In this document: positions 15,826 to 24,089 of the stretch, piece after piece
Numbering within the stretch: position 1 is the first letter of the stretch
Layout of the letters: each line of letters opens with the position of its first letter
Assembly (NCBI GenBank): GCA_013151415.1
Contig: JAADII010000019.1
Coordinates: 1-46,707, forward strand
Source: Chloroflexota bacterium
Lineage (GTDB): Bacteria > Chloroflexota > Anaerolineae > J102
Reading direction: 5' to 3'
Length of the DNA: 46,707 nucleotides
Made by a program: the position numbers and the translations under genes
Notes under the pieces: model-generated
Seen by the model: the letters and a program-made list of their open reading frames with translations, nothing else
The model's database searches: none
Told to the model about the DNA's origin: nothing

Positions 15826-17085
15826 ATGAATGAAATCGCGATCCCCGGTTTTCGGCGCGTGCCCCGAACGGGCGTTATCTATGTCATGCATCGTTCGCGA
15901 CAACATGGCTATCATCCCCAAGATTCCGAGTGGGCGAATTTGGGTCAGGGCATGCCCGAAACCGGACCTTTGCCCGGAGCGCCTCCGCGCGTGGAGGAAA
16001 TTCGCATTGATCCGAGCCATCAGGAATATAGTCCAATCACGGGTGATATAGAACTGCGCCAAAAGGTGGCCGATTTGTACAACACGCTCTATCGTCAGGG
16101 CAAGGCCTCGCAATACACCTGGCGCAACGTGAGCATTGCGCCGGGCGGTCGCGCGGCGCTCACCCGGTTGGCTGCGGCCTTGGGCAATATCAACATGGGA
16201 CATTTTCTGCCCGACTATACGGCTTATGAAGAATTGTTGAGCGTGTTCAAAGCCTTCATCCCAATCCCTATTCTGCTGGATCCGGATGAAGCCTATCAAG
16301 CGCCTCTTTCGCATCTGAAGAAAGAAATCTTGGGCCGAGGGCTGAAAGCCTTGTTGGTGAGCAATCCTTGCAATCCCACCGGCCAACTGGTGGAAGGGGA
16401 GCGGCTGCGACTGTGGGTGCAGATGGCGCGAGATTACGGCTGTTCGCTCATTTTGGATGAATTCTACTCGCATTACATCTACACCGATTATGGGAATGGT
16501 TTTCCGCCCAAGATGGTGTCGGCCGCGCATTATGTGGAGGACGTTAACAGCGATCCGGTGATCCTGGTGGACGGCCTCACCAAGAACTGGCGTTATCCGG
16601 GCTGGCGATTAAGCTGGACCCTTGCGCCGGAAGAGGTGATTAATGCAGTGGCCAGTGCGGGCTCTTTCCTCGATGGAGGACCCAACCATCCTTTTCAAAT
16701 TCCGGCTTTGGATTTGCTGGAGCCGGAATATGTATATCAGGAAACGCAAGCCGTGCAAGCCCATTTTCGCAACAAACGCGATTATATGATCGAGCGACTG
16801 CGCGCGATGGGCATTGTGGTGGAGGTGGAGCCTATGGGAACCTTCTATGTATGGGCGAATCTAGCGCGGCTGCCCGAGCCCTTGAACGATGGATTGGCCT
16901 TTTTCCGAGCCGGATTGAGCGAGAAAGTGATCACCGTGCCCGGCATATTCTTCGATGTGAACCCCGATCAACGACGTTCACACGGTCGCTATGGCAACTA
17001 TGCCCGCATTAGCTTTGGCCCGGAAATGGAGGTGTTGGAGCGAGGCCTGGACGCCTTAGAACGAGTCATTGAAAAACGGCGCTAA
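15826..17085 (+). CDS. Class I/II PLP-dependent aminotransferase
   Basis: A fold-type I aminotransferase of 419 residues. Seen: YSPITGDIELRQKVADLYN, the cofactor-binding SNPCNPTGQ, ILDEFYSHY with the Asp that contacts pyridine N and the Tyr for O3', the Schiff-base Lys in VDGLTKNWRYPGWRLSW and the substrate Arg near NYARISFGP. The SD GAGGAAAG lies about 6 nt before ATG at 15826. The start departs from classic aspartate aminotransferases (IPGFRRVPRTGVIYVM). Likely an amino acid aminotransferase; the specific substrate is not readable. It is monocistronic, ended by a hairpin shared with the convergent pepA. Confidence 0.9.
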   Translation: MNEIAIPGFRRVPRTGVIYVMHRSRQHGYHPQDSEWANLGQGMPETGPLPGAPPRVEEIRIDPSHQEYSPITGDIELRQKVADLYNTLYRQGKASQYTWRNVSIAPGGRAALTRLAAALGNINMGHFLPDYTAYEELLSVFKAFIPIPILLDPDEAYQAPLSHLKKEILGRGLKALLVSNPCNPTGQLVEGERLRLWVQMARDYGCSLILDEFYSHYIYTDYGNGFPPKMVSAAHYVEDVNSDPVILVDGLTKNWRYPGWRLSWTLAPEEVINAVASAGSFLDGGPNHPFQIPALDLLEPEYVYQETQAVQAHFRNKRDYMIERLRAMGIVVEVEPMGTFYVWANLARLPEPLNDGLAFFRAGLSEKVITVPGIFFDVNPDQRRSHGRYGNYARISFGPEMEVLERGLDALERVIEKRR

Positions 17086-17100
17086 ACGAGCATATTAGTA

Positions 17101-17144
17101 GAGAGGATGGGACGTTCCTGAGCCGCTCGCCGTCCCATCCTCTC
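17101..17144. terminator. Bidirectional hairpin between aminotransferase and pepA
   Basis: A perfect 14-bp inverted repeat, GAGAGGATGGGACG (17101-17114) and its complement (17131-17144), with a 16-nt loop, lies between convergent genes. Neither side has a strong T-run, so intrinsic termination is likely but not textbook. Confidence 0.65.
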
Positions 17145-17169
17145 ATGTCATCAGGGCTTCGGCCCGACG

Positions 17170-18696
17170 CTATGCGCCTTGCTCGCCCCAATCGCGCAAG
17201 AATTGCACCAAAAGACGAACGCCGAAAGCGGTGGCGCCTTTGGGGTAAAGCGGTCGCGCCTTTTGCGCCCAGGCCATATTGGCGATATCGAGGTGAGCCC
17301 AGGGATAACCTTCGGTGAAGTGCTGCAAAAACTTGGCGCTGGTGCTCACGCCCTGATATTTGGCGGGCGAGGTGGAATTTTTGACATCTGCGAAATCGCT
17401 TTTGATGTCTTCCATATATTCTTCATACATGGGCATGGGCCAGAGACGCTCGCCTGTGGCTTCGGCTGCGGCCAACAGCCGGTCGCGCAATGCTTCGTCC
17501 TCGGTGAACAAGCCGGCCGCTTTTGGCCCCAAAGCAATGCTAATGGCGCCGGTCAATGTGGCCAGATCGATCACCGCGCGAGCATTCTCATATTGCCCTG
17601 CATAGGCCAACGCGTCGGCCAAAATCATGCGGCCTTCGGCATCGGTGGAAATAACCTCCATGGTTTTGCCGGTCATGCCGCGATAGACGTCGCCCGGTTT
17701 TTGGGCGCGGCCGCTGATCATATTCTCGCACAAAGGCGCAAGACCAACCACATGCAGGGGCGTATCGAGCAACGCCGCGGCGCGTAACGCCGCAATGACA
17801 TCGGCCGCACCGGTCATATCATACTTCATCTTCCACACCATGCCGGGATTGGCCACCTTCAATGAGTAGCCGCCGGTGTCAAAAGTGACGCCTTTGCCCA
17901 CAAACACCACCGTATCCAATTCATCGGCACGTTCGCGATTATGCTCGAGAATGACAAATTTGGGCGGTTCATCGCTGCCCTTGGCCACGGCCAACAAGAT
18001 GTTCATGCCCAACGCCTCCATGTCTTCGCGCTCTAAAATGCGACAGTGCAAACCCACCTCATTGGCCATTTGTCGAGCAGCCTCAGCAATGAAGGTTGGC
18101 GTGGCGATGTTGGACGGCGTGGCCGCAAGGTCGCGCGCCATCATAACGCTCTCGGCAATGATGCGCCCGCGCCCGGCCCCGCGCTCGATCGCGGGAATAT
18201 GATCCGGATTGAATTCAACGATGAGCAATTCATCCACGCGTTTCGATGGCTCCTCCTCGCTGGCCTGTCGGGGCATGCGGTAGCTTTCCAACATGCTGGC
18301 CTCAACCACCGCTTGGGCCGCGTCTTCGAGATCAAGTCCGCCTATGCCGCCGCCATGCACAATGGTGGCCACGCGCTTGCAACCGATTTCTCCGGCCTTC
18401 TTGATGGCCCTGGCCGCGGCGTTTCGAGCGGCCTGAAGGTCGAAATCTTCGCGCGCGCCCAACCCGACAACCAGCACGCGAGGCGCAGGAATCGCGCCAA
18501 AAGTGTGAAGGAGCGTGGTCTTGCCCATTTCACCTTGACAGTCGCCCAGCGCAATCAACTCCTGGATGCGTCCGCCTAGCGCTTTGTCCACTGCGCCGGT
18601 CGCGCCAGCGGGCTTTCTTACGCCCTCAAACAAATTGACGATAACGCAGTCGGCCGCAGTTTGTTGAATACCGCCCTGTTCAACAGAAATATCCAT
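17170..18696 (-). CDS. pepA: Leucyl aminopeptidase, M17 family
   Basis: A two-metal cytosolic aminopeptidase, normally hexameric, that releases N-terminal residues from peptides. The 508-residue length is standard. Active-site blocks: VFVGKGVTFDTGGYSLKV (metal-binding Lys and Asp), KYDMTGAADVIAALRAAALL, the catalytic STDAEGRMILADALAYA (the family usually has NTDAEGR; here Ser replaces Asn) and GAISIALGPKAAGLFTED. ATG at 18696 has a good AAGGAG SD. It is convergent with the aminotransferase and faces a long gene-free region upstream. Confidence 0.95.
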   Translation of the reverse strand: MDISVEQGGIQQTAADCVIVNLFEGVRKPAGATGAVDKALGGRIQELIALGDCQGEMGKTTLLHTFGAIPAPRVLVVGLGAREDFDLQAARNAAARAIKKAGEIGCKRVATIVHGGGIGGLDLEDAAQAVVEASMLESYRMPRQASEEEPSKRVDELLIVEFNPDHIPAIERGAGRGRIIAESVMMARDLAATPSNIATPTFIAEAARQMANEVGLHCRILEREDMEALGMNILLAVAKGSDEPPKFVILEHNRERADELDTVVFVGKGVTFDTGGYSLKVANPGMVWKMKYDMTGAADVIAALRAAALLDTPLHVVGLAPLCENMISGRAQKPGDVYRGMTGKTMEVISTDAEGRMILADALAYAGQYENARAVIDLATLTGAISIALGPKAAGLFTEDEALRDRLLAAAEATGERLWPMPMYEEYMEDIKSDFADVKNSTSPAKYQGVSTSAKFLQHFTEGYPWAHLDIANMAWAQKARPLYPKGATAFGVRLLVQFLRDWGEQGA

Positions 18697-19023
18697 CTAA
18701 CTAACTCCTTGTTGGGTGATAAAATAACGATGAAAGACAAATGATCGTGCGATTTAATCGGGTTGTTAATCTTTGAACCCTGTTCTGCAATCATCCGTCC
18801 TCTATCGTCCACTATAGCCAAAACCACCTAAGCTGGCAATGTGACCGAGCGGTAAGAAAGCGCTGTGCAATGGTGCGCATATTGAGGCGCTCAACGAGGC
18901 GGCTCGCGCCAAAAGGTGCGCCAAAGTTTTAGAGCCATGATCCAACATGGTGCGCGCCTCTCAAAGGGATGCGTTTCCATTTCGGGGTGAAAAGTTGCAC
19001 GTTATTGCAAAGGCGCGTCAGCC

Positions 19024-19082
19024 CCGAAGCCATCGCCGCCGTCCATTATGGCCGCGGTGATGAGCGTTGGCGATGGCTTCGG
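19024..19082. repeat. Perfect 14-bp inverted repeat with 31-nt loop
   Basis: CCGAAGCCATCGCC (19024-19037) pairs with GGCGATGGCTTCGG (19069-19082). The loop itself contains a GCC/GGC pairing. No T-run follows either arm, so it does not look like a simple terminator. Confidence 0.75.
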
Positions 19083-19150
19083 TCTATGGCCTCGCCATGA
19101 CGCTTCTGAACGCGTTCCCTTTTTGAAACGCCCCCCTCTCAAACCCCCGG

Positions 19151-19180
19151 TTATCAAAAATAACAGGAAGATGCTATAAT
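19151..19180 (+). promoter_or_regulatory. Promoter of the SLT-dsbB-coiled-coil genes
   Basis: TTATCA (19151-19156), 18 nt, then TGC-TATAAT with the hexamer at 19175-19180. Start point about 75 nt before the SLT ATG. Confidence 0.55.
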
Positions 19181-19260
19181 CTTCGGCAAACGTCTAGTCA
19201 CTTTATTGCGTCATCAACGTCCACGAATAATAGGATGCAAAAACGCGACGACGCCACAAC

Positions 19261-19719
19261 ATGGACTACGAGGAGATCTTCGCCAGAGTTGCCGCCGAAT
19301 ATGGGCTCGACAAACACCTGCTTGCCGAGTTGGCCTGGCGCGAAAGCCGCTGGGACCCCCTCGCTGTTGGCAAGGCCAACGACATGGGCGTCATGCAAAT
19401 CGTTCCTCGCACCTGGGAAAAATGGTCCAAAATCGTGGGCGTTTACGATCCGTTTGATCCTGAAAGCAACATTCGCGTAGGCGCCGCCTTCTTGGCCGCG
19501 CTGCGAAAAATGCTCAAAAAAGACCTGAACCTCACCGGCGATCATTGGATGCTAATGGCCTATAATTGGGGGCCTGTCAATGTTCGCAACCTGGTCGAGG
19601 CGGGCAAAGGGTGGGAAGACGCTCCCCAAAAACGGCGCGATTACGCGCTCGACATTCTACTTGGCGCCGAAGCCCGCGCGCTGGCGGCGGCCGAACCTAT
19701 CGACAAATCCTCGAAGTAA
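19261..19719 (+). CDS. SLT-domain lytic transglycosylase-like protein
   Basis: A 152-residue single-domain protein of the goose-lysozyme-like SLT fold, which cleaves the MurNAc-GlcNAc bond. Motifs: [13 protein letters not shown] with catalytic Glu28, [15 protein letters not shown] (the GLMQ motif) and [10 protein letters not shown] (the AYN-x-G motif). The usual set is complete, so activity is plausible. No signal peptide or TM is visible, which is odd for an enzyme acting on the wall; phage-type or holin-dependent export is an alternative. ATG at 19261 has no strong SD. dsbB follows 34 nt later on the same strand. Confidence 0.85.
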   Translation: MDYEEIFARVAAEYGLDKHLLAELAWRESRWDPLAVGKANDMGVMQIVPRTWEKWSKIVGVYDPFDPESNIRVGAAFLAALRKMLKKDLNLTGDHWMLMAYNWGPVNVRNLVEAGKGWEDAPQKRRDYALDILLGAEARALAAAEPIDKSSK

Positions 19720-19753
19720 AAATTCTTTTATCACTCGCAACGCTTCATTCGCC

Positions 19754-20206
19754 ATGACTCTCACCACCGAACGCATCAGCCTGATCATTGCGCTCATCGC
19801 CGCCTGGGTGGCGACGCTAGGCAGTCTCTATTTCAGCGAAGTTCTCAAATTCATACCGTGCACTTTGTGTTGGTATCAACGCATTCTCATGTATCCTCTT
19901 GCGCTGATCATTCTCGTGGCCGCGTTACGGCGAGATCGGGGCGTTCCAGCCTATGTGTTGCCATTCTCCATCTTTGGCATTTTCGTATCCAGCTATCATT
20001 ATTTGCTTCAAAAAACCGACCTGTTTCAAAAGGGCGCCGTCTGCACGTCCAACATCCCTTGCACGGCCACCTGGATCAACTGGTTTGGTTTTATCACCAT
20101 TCCATTCCTTGCCTTGACCGCGTTCATCATTATTACACTGGCCATGTTTGTGTTCATCACCGAAAGCCAATACGCGGAGGCGTTGGAGGAAGACGCCGAA
20201 GAGTAG
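19754..20206 (+). CDS. DsbB/BdbC-family disulfide bond formation protein
   Basis: A four-helix membrane quinone reductase of 150 residues that reoxidises a DsbA/BdbD-type thiol oxidase outside the membrane. It has the first Cys pair in [11 protein letters not shown] (Cys36, Cys39) and the second pair in VCTSNIPC (Cys97, Cys103), the redox centres of the family. Four hydrophobic segments are evident. The preferred start is ATG 19754; a longer frame begins inside the SLT gene. No DsbA partner is adjacent. The SLT gene is 34 nt upstream and the coiled-coil protein 10 nt downstream, so the three probably form one transcript. Confidence 0.9.
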   Translation: MTLTTERISLIIALIAAWVATLGSLYFSEVLKFIPCTLCWYQRILMYPLALIILVAALRRDRGVPAYVLPFSIFGIFVSSYHYLLQKTDLFQKGAVCTSNIPCTATWINWFGFITIPFLALTAFIIITLAMFVFITESQYAEALEEDAEE

Positions 20207-20216
20207 GAGCGTTGCC

Positions 20217-22037
20217 ATGACCACCGACTCATCCCCGCATTACGACGACCCGGTCTCCCCCGCGCGGGACGATGCAGCCTCGACCGATGATCAAGCCATT
20301 CGCGTAGGCGCAATGGGCGCTGTTTTTCCACCGGTCGAGGAGGAGCCCCTCGCGAGCGAGCAGGCGCAACCCGAGCCGATGAAGCCAACGTCGATCCCAA
20401 TTCAAGCAGCATCCGCATCGCAAGAAGCGCTCTCCGGCCCGCCAGAGCTAGAGCCGCCCAGCCTCGATGTCGAGCTGCCCATCGCGCCCACGGGCAAGCC
20501 GCGTCCGCCCTTCGCGGCCGTGAGCGCCCAACCCGAGCCGACCAGCGCCGATATCGAAGCCGCGGTGGAAGAGGAATTTCGCGCGCCCGAATCGGCCGAA
20601 GAGGCGCCAGCCGAGGTCGAGGTCTTGGCCGAAGTGCAAAAGACAACCGCGCGCGCGAAGGAGGCCAAGAAACCGGTGGAAACGGAGGAAAGAAAGAGAA
20701 GCCAGGCCGCCATGGCCGCGGGCGCAGCAGCCGCGACCGCTCGCAAACCCGAAACGCCCGCGCCGGTCATCGAGCCGCCGCCATCTCCACCCCCCGCGGA
20801 AACCGGAGAACAAGCGCCACCGCCGTCACCGCCGCCCGAATCACAACCAGATGATGACGCCGACGCGCGCTTTGGTTGTCTGCGAGACGTTCTCGTCATG
20901 GGCCTGGCCCTGTTGTTGGGCGCCAGCGCGGCCTTGCTCGTCCTTTACGTCATCAACGGCACGCTCGATTATGCCCAACATCCGCGTTTCAAGCTCTTGG
21001 AAAGCGATGTCGCCACCGTGCGCCAGGATGTGCACGCGCTTTCCGGACAAATGTCGCAAGCGCAAGAAGACATCGTTCAGCTCGATGCGCGCTTGAATGA
21101 TGTAACCGCTCGCACCGACGCCATCGAAGCGCGTTTGGACTCCATCGACCAGCAACTCATTGAGCTGAAAACCAGCATCGATGAACTGAACGATGGGATG
21201 GACGGAATCGACGAACGGGTGAAAACCCTCGCGGCTCGATTGGACTCGATGGAGGAGCAACTTACGAGCATAGACCAAACGCTGACCGAGTTGAACGAAC
21301 GTCTGAACCAGACCGAAGAAGGGGTTGATCGGCTGGATGAACGTCTGGGACTTACCGAAGAGGAAATATCCGCTGCTCGCGAGCGGCTTCAAGTGGTTGC
21401 AGAGCGTAGCCAGGAACTGCAAGGCGTGGTGAAGGAAATGAGCGCCCAGCTGGCCGAAGTCGAAGATGCAGCCGAACGATTTCGACGTTTTGTTAGCGGC
21501 TTGGAAGCGCTGTTAAACAGCATGACCGAGCCGCAAACGCCCGAACCCTCTGCAACCATCACGCCCACCTTGTCCATCACTGCGCCCGCGCCCCTCACTC
21601 CCACAGGCGTCGTCACCGAAACCGCTTCGCCCGTCGAGTCGCTCCAGCCTCTTGAGGCCACGCAGCCGCCGACCGAGTTGTTCGACGGCACGCCTGCGCT
21701 CCGGCTTTTCCCGCCTTTATCGCCCCTTTATCGTCCCAATCCCGGGCTCGCGCATATTTTTGGCCTGGTGTGGGAGGATGTCAATGAAAACGGCATCCCC
21801 GATGAAGGCGAGCGCCCCTTAGCCGACGCCGTCGTCACGCTCCACAATGCTCGCGGCAAAGAATTGGCCGTTGTGATCACAGACGAAGATGGGCGTTATC
21901 TTTTCGCCAACCTCGAACCGGGTCTATATATCGTGGTGGAGAGCGATCCCGAGGGGACCGAATCCATCACTCCCAATGCGGTCACGGTTAGCGCCCGCGA
22001 AGATGGGTTGGTGGAGGTGAACTTCGCGGATCGGTAA
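20217..22037 (+). CDS. Membrane-anchored coiled-coil protein with C-terminal SdrD-B domain
   Basis: A 606-residue modular protein of unknown function. Order: an acidic, Pro/Ala/Glu-rich, presumably disordered cytosolic region (1-220); one TM helix (about 225-247, LVMGLALLLGASAALLVLYV); a long coiled coil (about 256-435) with repeated I/L-D-x-x-L units such as LDSIDQQLIELKTSIDEL and LDSMEEQLTSIDQTLTEL; a Pro/Thr-rich linker (436-510); and an SdrD-B/Cna-B-like beta domain (511-606) with VWEDVNENGIPDEGERP and DEDGRYLFANLEPGLYIVVE. The topology suggests a rod extending from the membrane and presenting a beta domain outside. A TAGGAGC SD precedes ATG 20217, 10 nt after dsbB. The beta domain has no Cys, so the link to dsbB is not obvious. 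Confidence 0.8.
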   Translation: MTTDSSPHYDDPVSPARDDAASTDDQAIRVGAMGAVFPPVEEEPLASEQAQPEPMKPTSIPIQAASASQEALSGPPELEPPSLDVELPIAPTGKPRPPFAAVSAQPEPTSADIEAAVEEEFRAPESAEEAPAEVEVLAEVQKTTARAKEAKKPVETEERKRSQAAMAAGAAAATARKPETPAPVIEPPPSPPPAETGEQAPPPSPPPESQPDDDADARFGCLRDVLVMGLALLLGASAALLVLYVINGTLDYAQHPRFKLLESDVATVRQDVHALSGQMSQAQEDIVQLDARLNDVTARTDAIEARLDSIDQQLIELKTSIDELNDGMDGIDERVKTLAARLDSMEEQLTSIDQTLTELNERLNQTEEGVDRLDERLGLTEEEISAARERLQVVAERSQELQGVVKEMSAQLAEVEDAAERFRRFVSGLEALLNSMTEPQTPEPSATITPTLSITAPAPLTPTGVVTETASPVESLQPLEATQPPTELFDGTPALRLFPPLSPLYRPNPGLAHIFGLVWEDVNENGIPDEGERPLADAVVTLHNARGKELAVVITDEDGRYLFANLEPGLYIVVESDPEGTESITPNAVTVSAREDGLVEVNFADR

Positions 22038-22074
22038 GCGTTTCATTTCCACGGTTCGCCCTGGTGAAAAATCA

Positions 22075-22108
22075 TCGGCCGCGCGCTCAACCCACGACGC
22101 GCGGCCGA
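22075..22108 (-). terminator. Rho-independent terminator of the phosphoribosyltransferase gene
   Basis: A perfect 11-bp stem TCGGCCGCGCG (22075-22085) and its complement (22098-22108) with a 12-nt loop. On the minus strand it is followed by TGATTTTTC. It may also help stop the convergent plus-strand transcript. Confidence 0.7.
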
Positions 22109-22171
22109 AAACCACGAACAGCCCGCAAAAAGAGCAAAAGGCCAGACGCGCGTCTGGCGGAGCATCCGCCA

Positions 22172-22675
22172 TCAAGAGAGCACCAACTCAGGCCCGGGCG
22201 CGGCGAAATCGGGGCCCCGATCGATTTCCCAGGGATACACAATCCATTTGTCGGTGACCGCGGCGTAAAAATCGGGTCGGCGGGCGCGAAAACGAGAGCG
22301 GTGCGGTTTGTAGTGCAAAACACAGGTGCGAGCTTCGCCGCCGGCCATTTCCACGCGGCCGCGCACCGCGTTGATGGTGCGACCGCTATCCCACACATCG
22401 TCCACCACCAGCGTCACCCGTCCGCGCAACAAGGCGTCCGAAGGAAACTGCAAGAAGGTGGGCCAGGCCAATTTCCCAATCTCGGGGTCTTTGGGAAACT
22501 CCACCGCGGCCGTCAACACATCGCGAATGCCCAGCGCTTCGGCCAACATGCCGCCAGGAATGATTCCCCCGCGCGTGATCATAAGCAATACATCGAACTG
22601 TCCGGCGATCTGGGGCAATAAATAATCTATAAGTTTTTCGACCTCCCGCCAGGTCAGCTCTTCACGTTCGATCAT
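22172..22675 (-). CDS. Phosphoribosyltransferase (purine-type, Gpt/Hpt-like)
   Basis: A 167-residue type I phosphoribosyltransferase. The PRPP loop is VTLVVDDVWDSGRTI; the PPi loop region is LLMITRGGIIPGGMLAEALG. The hood region ends with WIVYPWEID. The pattern best fits xanthine/guanine or hypoxanthine phosphoribosyltransferases that salvage free purine bases to nucleotides in the cytosol; the base is not certain. ATG at 22675. It is last in a minus-strand run and has a clear terminator. A 6+6 dyad, ACGCAA/TTGCGT (22689-22702), just upstream of the start could be an operator. Confidence 0.82.
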   Translation of the reverse strand: MIEREELTWREVEKLIDYLLPQIAGQFDVLLMITRGGIIPGGMLAEALGIRDVLTAAVEFPKDPEIGKLAWPTFLQFPSDALLRGRVTLVVDDVWDSGRTINAVRGRVEMAGGEARTCVLHYKPHRSRFRARRPDFYAAVTDKWIVYPWEIDRGPDFAAPGPELVLS

Positions 22676-22792
22676 GATAATGACATGGACGCAAACTTGC
22701 GTAATGCTCGCGAGCGCGATTTCAAGGGATCAGACTCAGACCATAAGAAGCGCCAATCCAGAAAGGCGTTTGGGGCTGCGACGAGATGTGAT

Positions 22793-23182
22793 TCAAGATC
22801 TCGGTTTGGGTGGGTTCAATTCGACTATACGCGCGCCAAGAATGCCGGCTGCGACGGTCATGATAAAGACCAAACCATCGAGAACGAAGGGAGAAGAGGC
22901 GACAAAGAAATGAAACGCGCCCACCAGCGCGCCGATGAGCGCGCCATGCTTGACATGATTCGCCGGGAGTCCGCGCAAGGCTACAAACGACCCCCAGGCG
23001 CTGCCAACGCCGAACATCACGCCCACGACGACCGCAAAACGAGAGAGGCTCTGCACCTCTTGGAGGCTGTCAGCCGGACTAAAGCGAATGACCAAGGCGA
23101 TGATCAGGCCCGAACCAAGAATGGCGAAACCAATGCTCGCGGCCGCGCCCAAAAGCGCCCGTAGCCAGAATATCTCTTTCAT
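22793..23182 (-). CDS. Small polytopic membrane protein, function unknown
   Basis: A 129-residue hydrophobic protein with about four TM segments: LRALLGAAASIGFAILGSGL, SRFAVVVGVMFGVGSAW, a third around GALIGALVGAFHFFVA and a fourth around LVFIMTVAAGILGA. Its ATG overlaps the stop of the upstream TPR gene by 4 nt, implying coupled translation. I recognise no family. The coupling to a TPR protein suggests a membrane partner for it. Confidence 0.7.
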   Translation of the reverse strand: MKEIFWLRALLGAAASIGFAILGSGLIIALVIRFSPADSLQEVQSLSRFAVVVGVMFGVGSAWGSFVALRGLPANHVKHGALIGALVGAFHFFVASSPFVLDGLVFIMTVAAGILGARIVELNPPKPRS

Positions 23183-24024
23183 CTTCGCCTGGCCCGATGA
23201 GAAACGGCCAATTTCAAACGCAAGTCCTTCAAATCTTGCTCATCGGCCAGGTGCGTCTCGATTTCGTCGAAATCGGCCAGGTGTTGCTCCAATTCGGTCT
23301 CGCCCTGATCGCGACGCCGGGCCTCGCGATACAATTTTTCGGCTCGCTCGCGATCATCCTGCAACCACGCGGCCAAAGCCAAATTGTAGCGGGCGCGCAG
23401 GAAGTCGGCGTCGCGTTCCAGGCAAGCCTGGAAATCGCGCTCGGCCGCCTCATAGTCGCCCAAAAGCAATTGCAAATAACCGCGATTGTTATACGCTTCC
23501 GCGTAATCGGGGTTCAATTCAATGGCGCGAGCAAAGGCGGATCGGGCCTCGGGCAGGCGCTTTTCTTCATAGTAAAGGTAACCCAGCGAAGCAAACACAT
23601 CGGGGTCTTCGGATCCCGCATCGGCCGCAGCCTGGAGCGCTTTCATGGCTTGCCGACTTTTGCCCGCGCGATAATAGTTGGTTCCCAACGCGGTCTGAAA
23701 TTCGATATTCTCGGGCTCGGCCGCGGCCGCCACGCGCAAATGCTCCTCGCCCTGCGGCAGCAAGCCCATTTCGGTTTGCAAAGCGCCCAAATGGTAACGA
23801 GCCTCGATATTGTCGGGGTCGAGTTGCACGGCTCGCTTCAACGCTCGCAAGGCGTCGCGCGGCTGCTCCAACGCCAGATAGGTCAGGCCCAATGCCGTCT
23901 GCACCGGCGATGTGTCGGGCAGATTTCCAACCTGGCTGCGCAAGGCTTTGCGCGCGGCCTTTAGATCCTCTTTGGCCAAAGCAATGACATCGTCTAATGC
24001 GGTGATGGTTGCTGTTTTTGTCAT
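23179..24024 (-). CDS. Tetratricopeptide repeat protein
   Basis: A 281-residue soluble protein made mostly of TPR units, each about 34 residues: ARYHLGALQTEMGLLPQGEE, ALGTNYYRAGKSRQAMKALQ, ASLGYLYYEEKRLPEARSAF, NNRGYLQLLLGDYEAAERDF and RYNLALAAWLQDDRERAEKL, ending in a charged C-terminus. TPRs bind other proteins; no catalytic domain or signal peptide is seen. It follows the GT2 gene by 65 nt and overlaps the next small membrane protein by 4 nt. Role unknown, likely scaffold or adaptor at the membrane. Confidence 0.85.
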   Translation of the reverse strand: MTKTATITALDDVIALAKEDLKAARKALRSQVGNLPDTSPVQTALGLTYLALEQPRDALRALKRAVQLDPDNIEARYHLGALQTEMGLLPQGEEHLRVAAAAEPENIEFQTALGTNYYRAGKSRQAMKALQAAADAGSEDPDVFASLGYLYYEEKRLPEARSAFARAIELNPDYAEAYNNRGYLQLLLGDYEAAERDFQACLERDADFLRARYNLALAAWLQDDRERAEKLYREARRRDQGETELEQHLADFDEIETHLADEQDLKDLRLKLAVSHRARRR

Positions 24025-24089
24025 GATGATGGTTTATGATGGAGTGATGATACGCCTTTGTTTGTGTGGAAAGATGAACGCTCTGGGCC

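Larger units (their letters stand above)
18697..19260. other. 564-nt gene-free region with hairpins
   Basis: No convincing reading frame lies between pepA and the SLT gene. It holds a trace of the TATCGTC repeat near 18790-18820, GC-rich segments able to pair (TTGAGGCGC near 18880 with GCGCCTC near 18953), a TTGCA/TGCAA dyad near 18995-19010, a 14-bp perfect hairpin at 19024-19082 and the SLT promoter at 19151-19180. It could encode a structured RNA or hold pepA control sites; I cannot choose. Confidence 0.55.

Noticed and set aside
18697-19260. tRNA or rRNA gene in the long gap
   Set aside because: No T-loop GTTCRA consensus with matching acceptor stem was found; pairings do not form a cloverleaf.
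22689-22702. ACGCAA/TTGCGT dyad as a firm operator
   Set aside because: Placement before the phosphoribosyltransferase start is suggestive, but no clear promoter lies there and the arms are only 6 bp; kept as a remark only.
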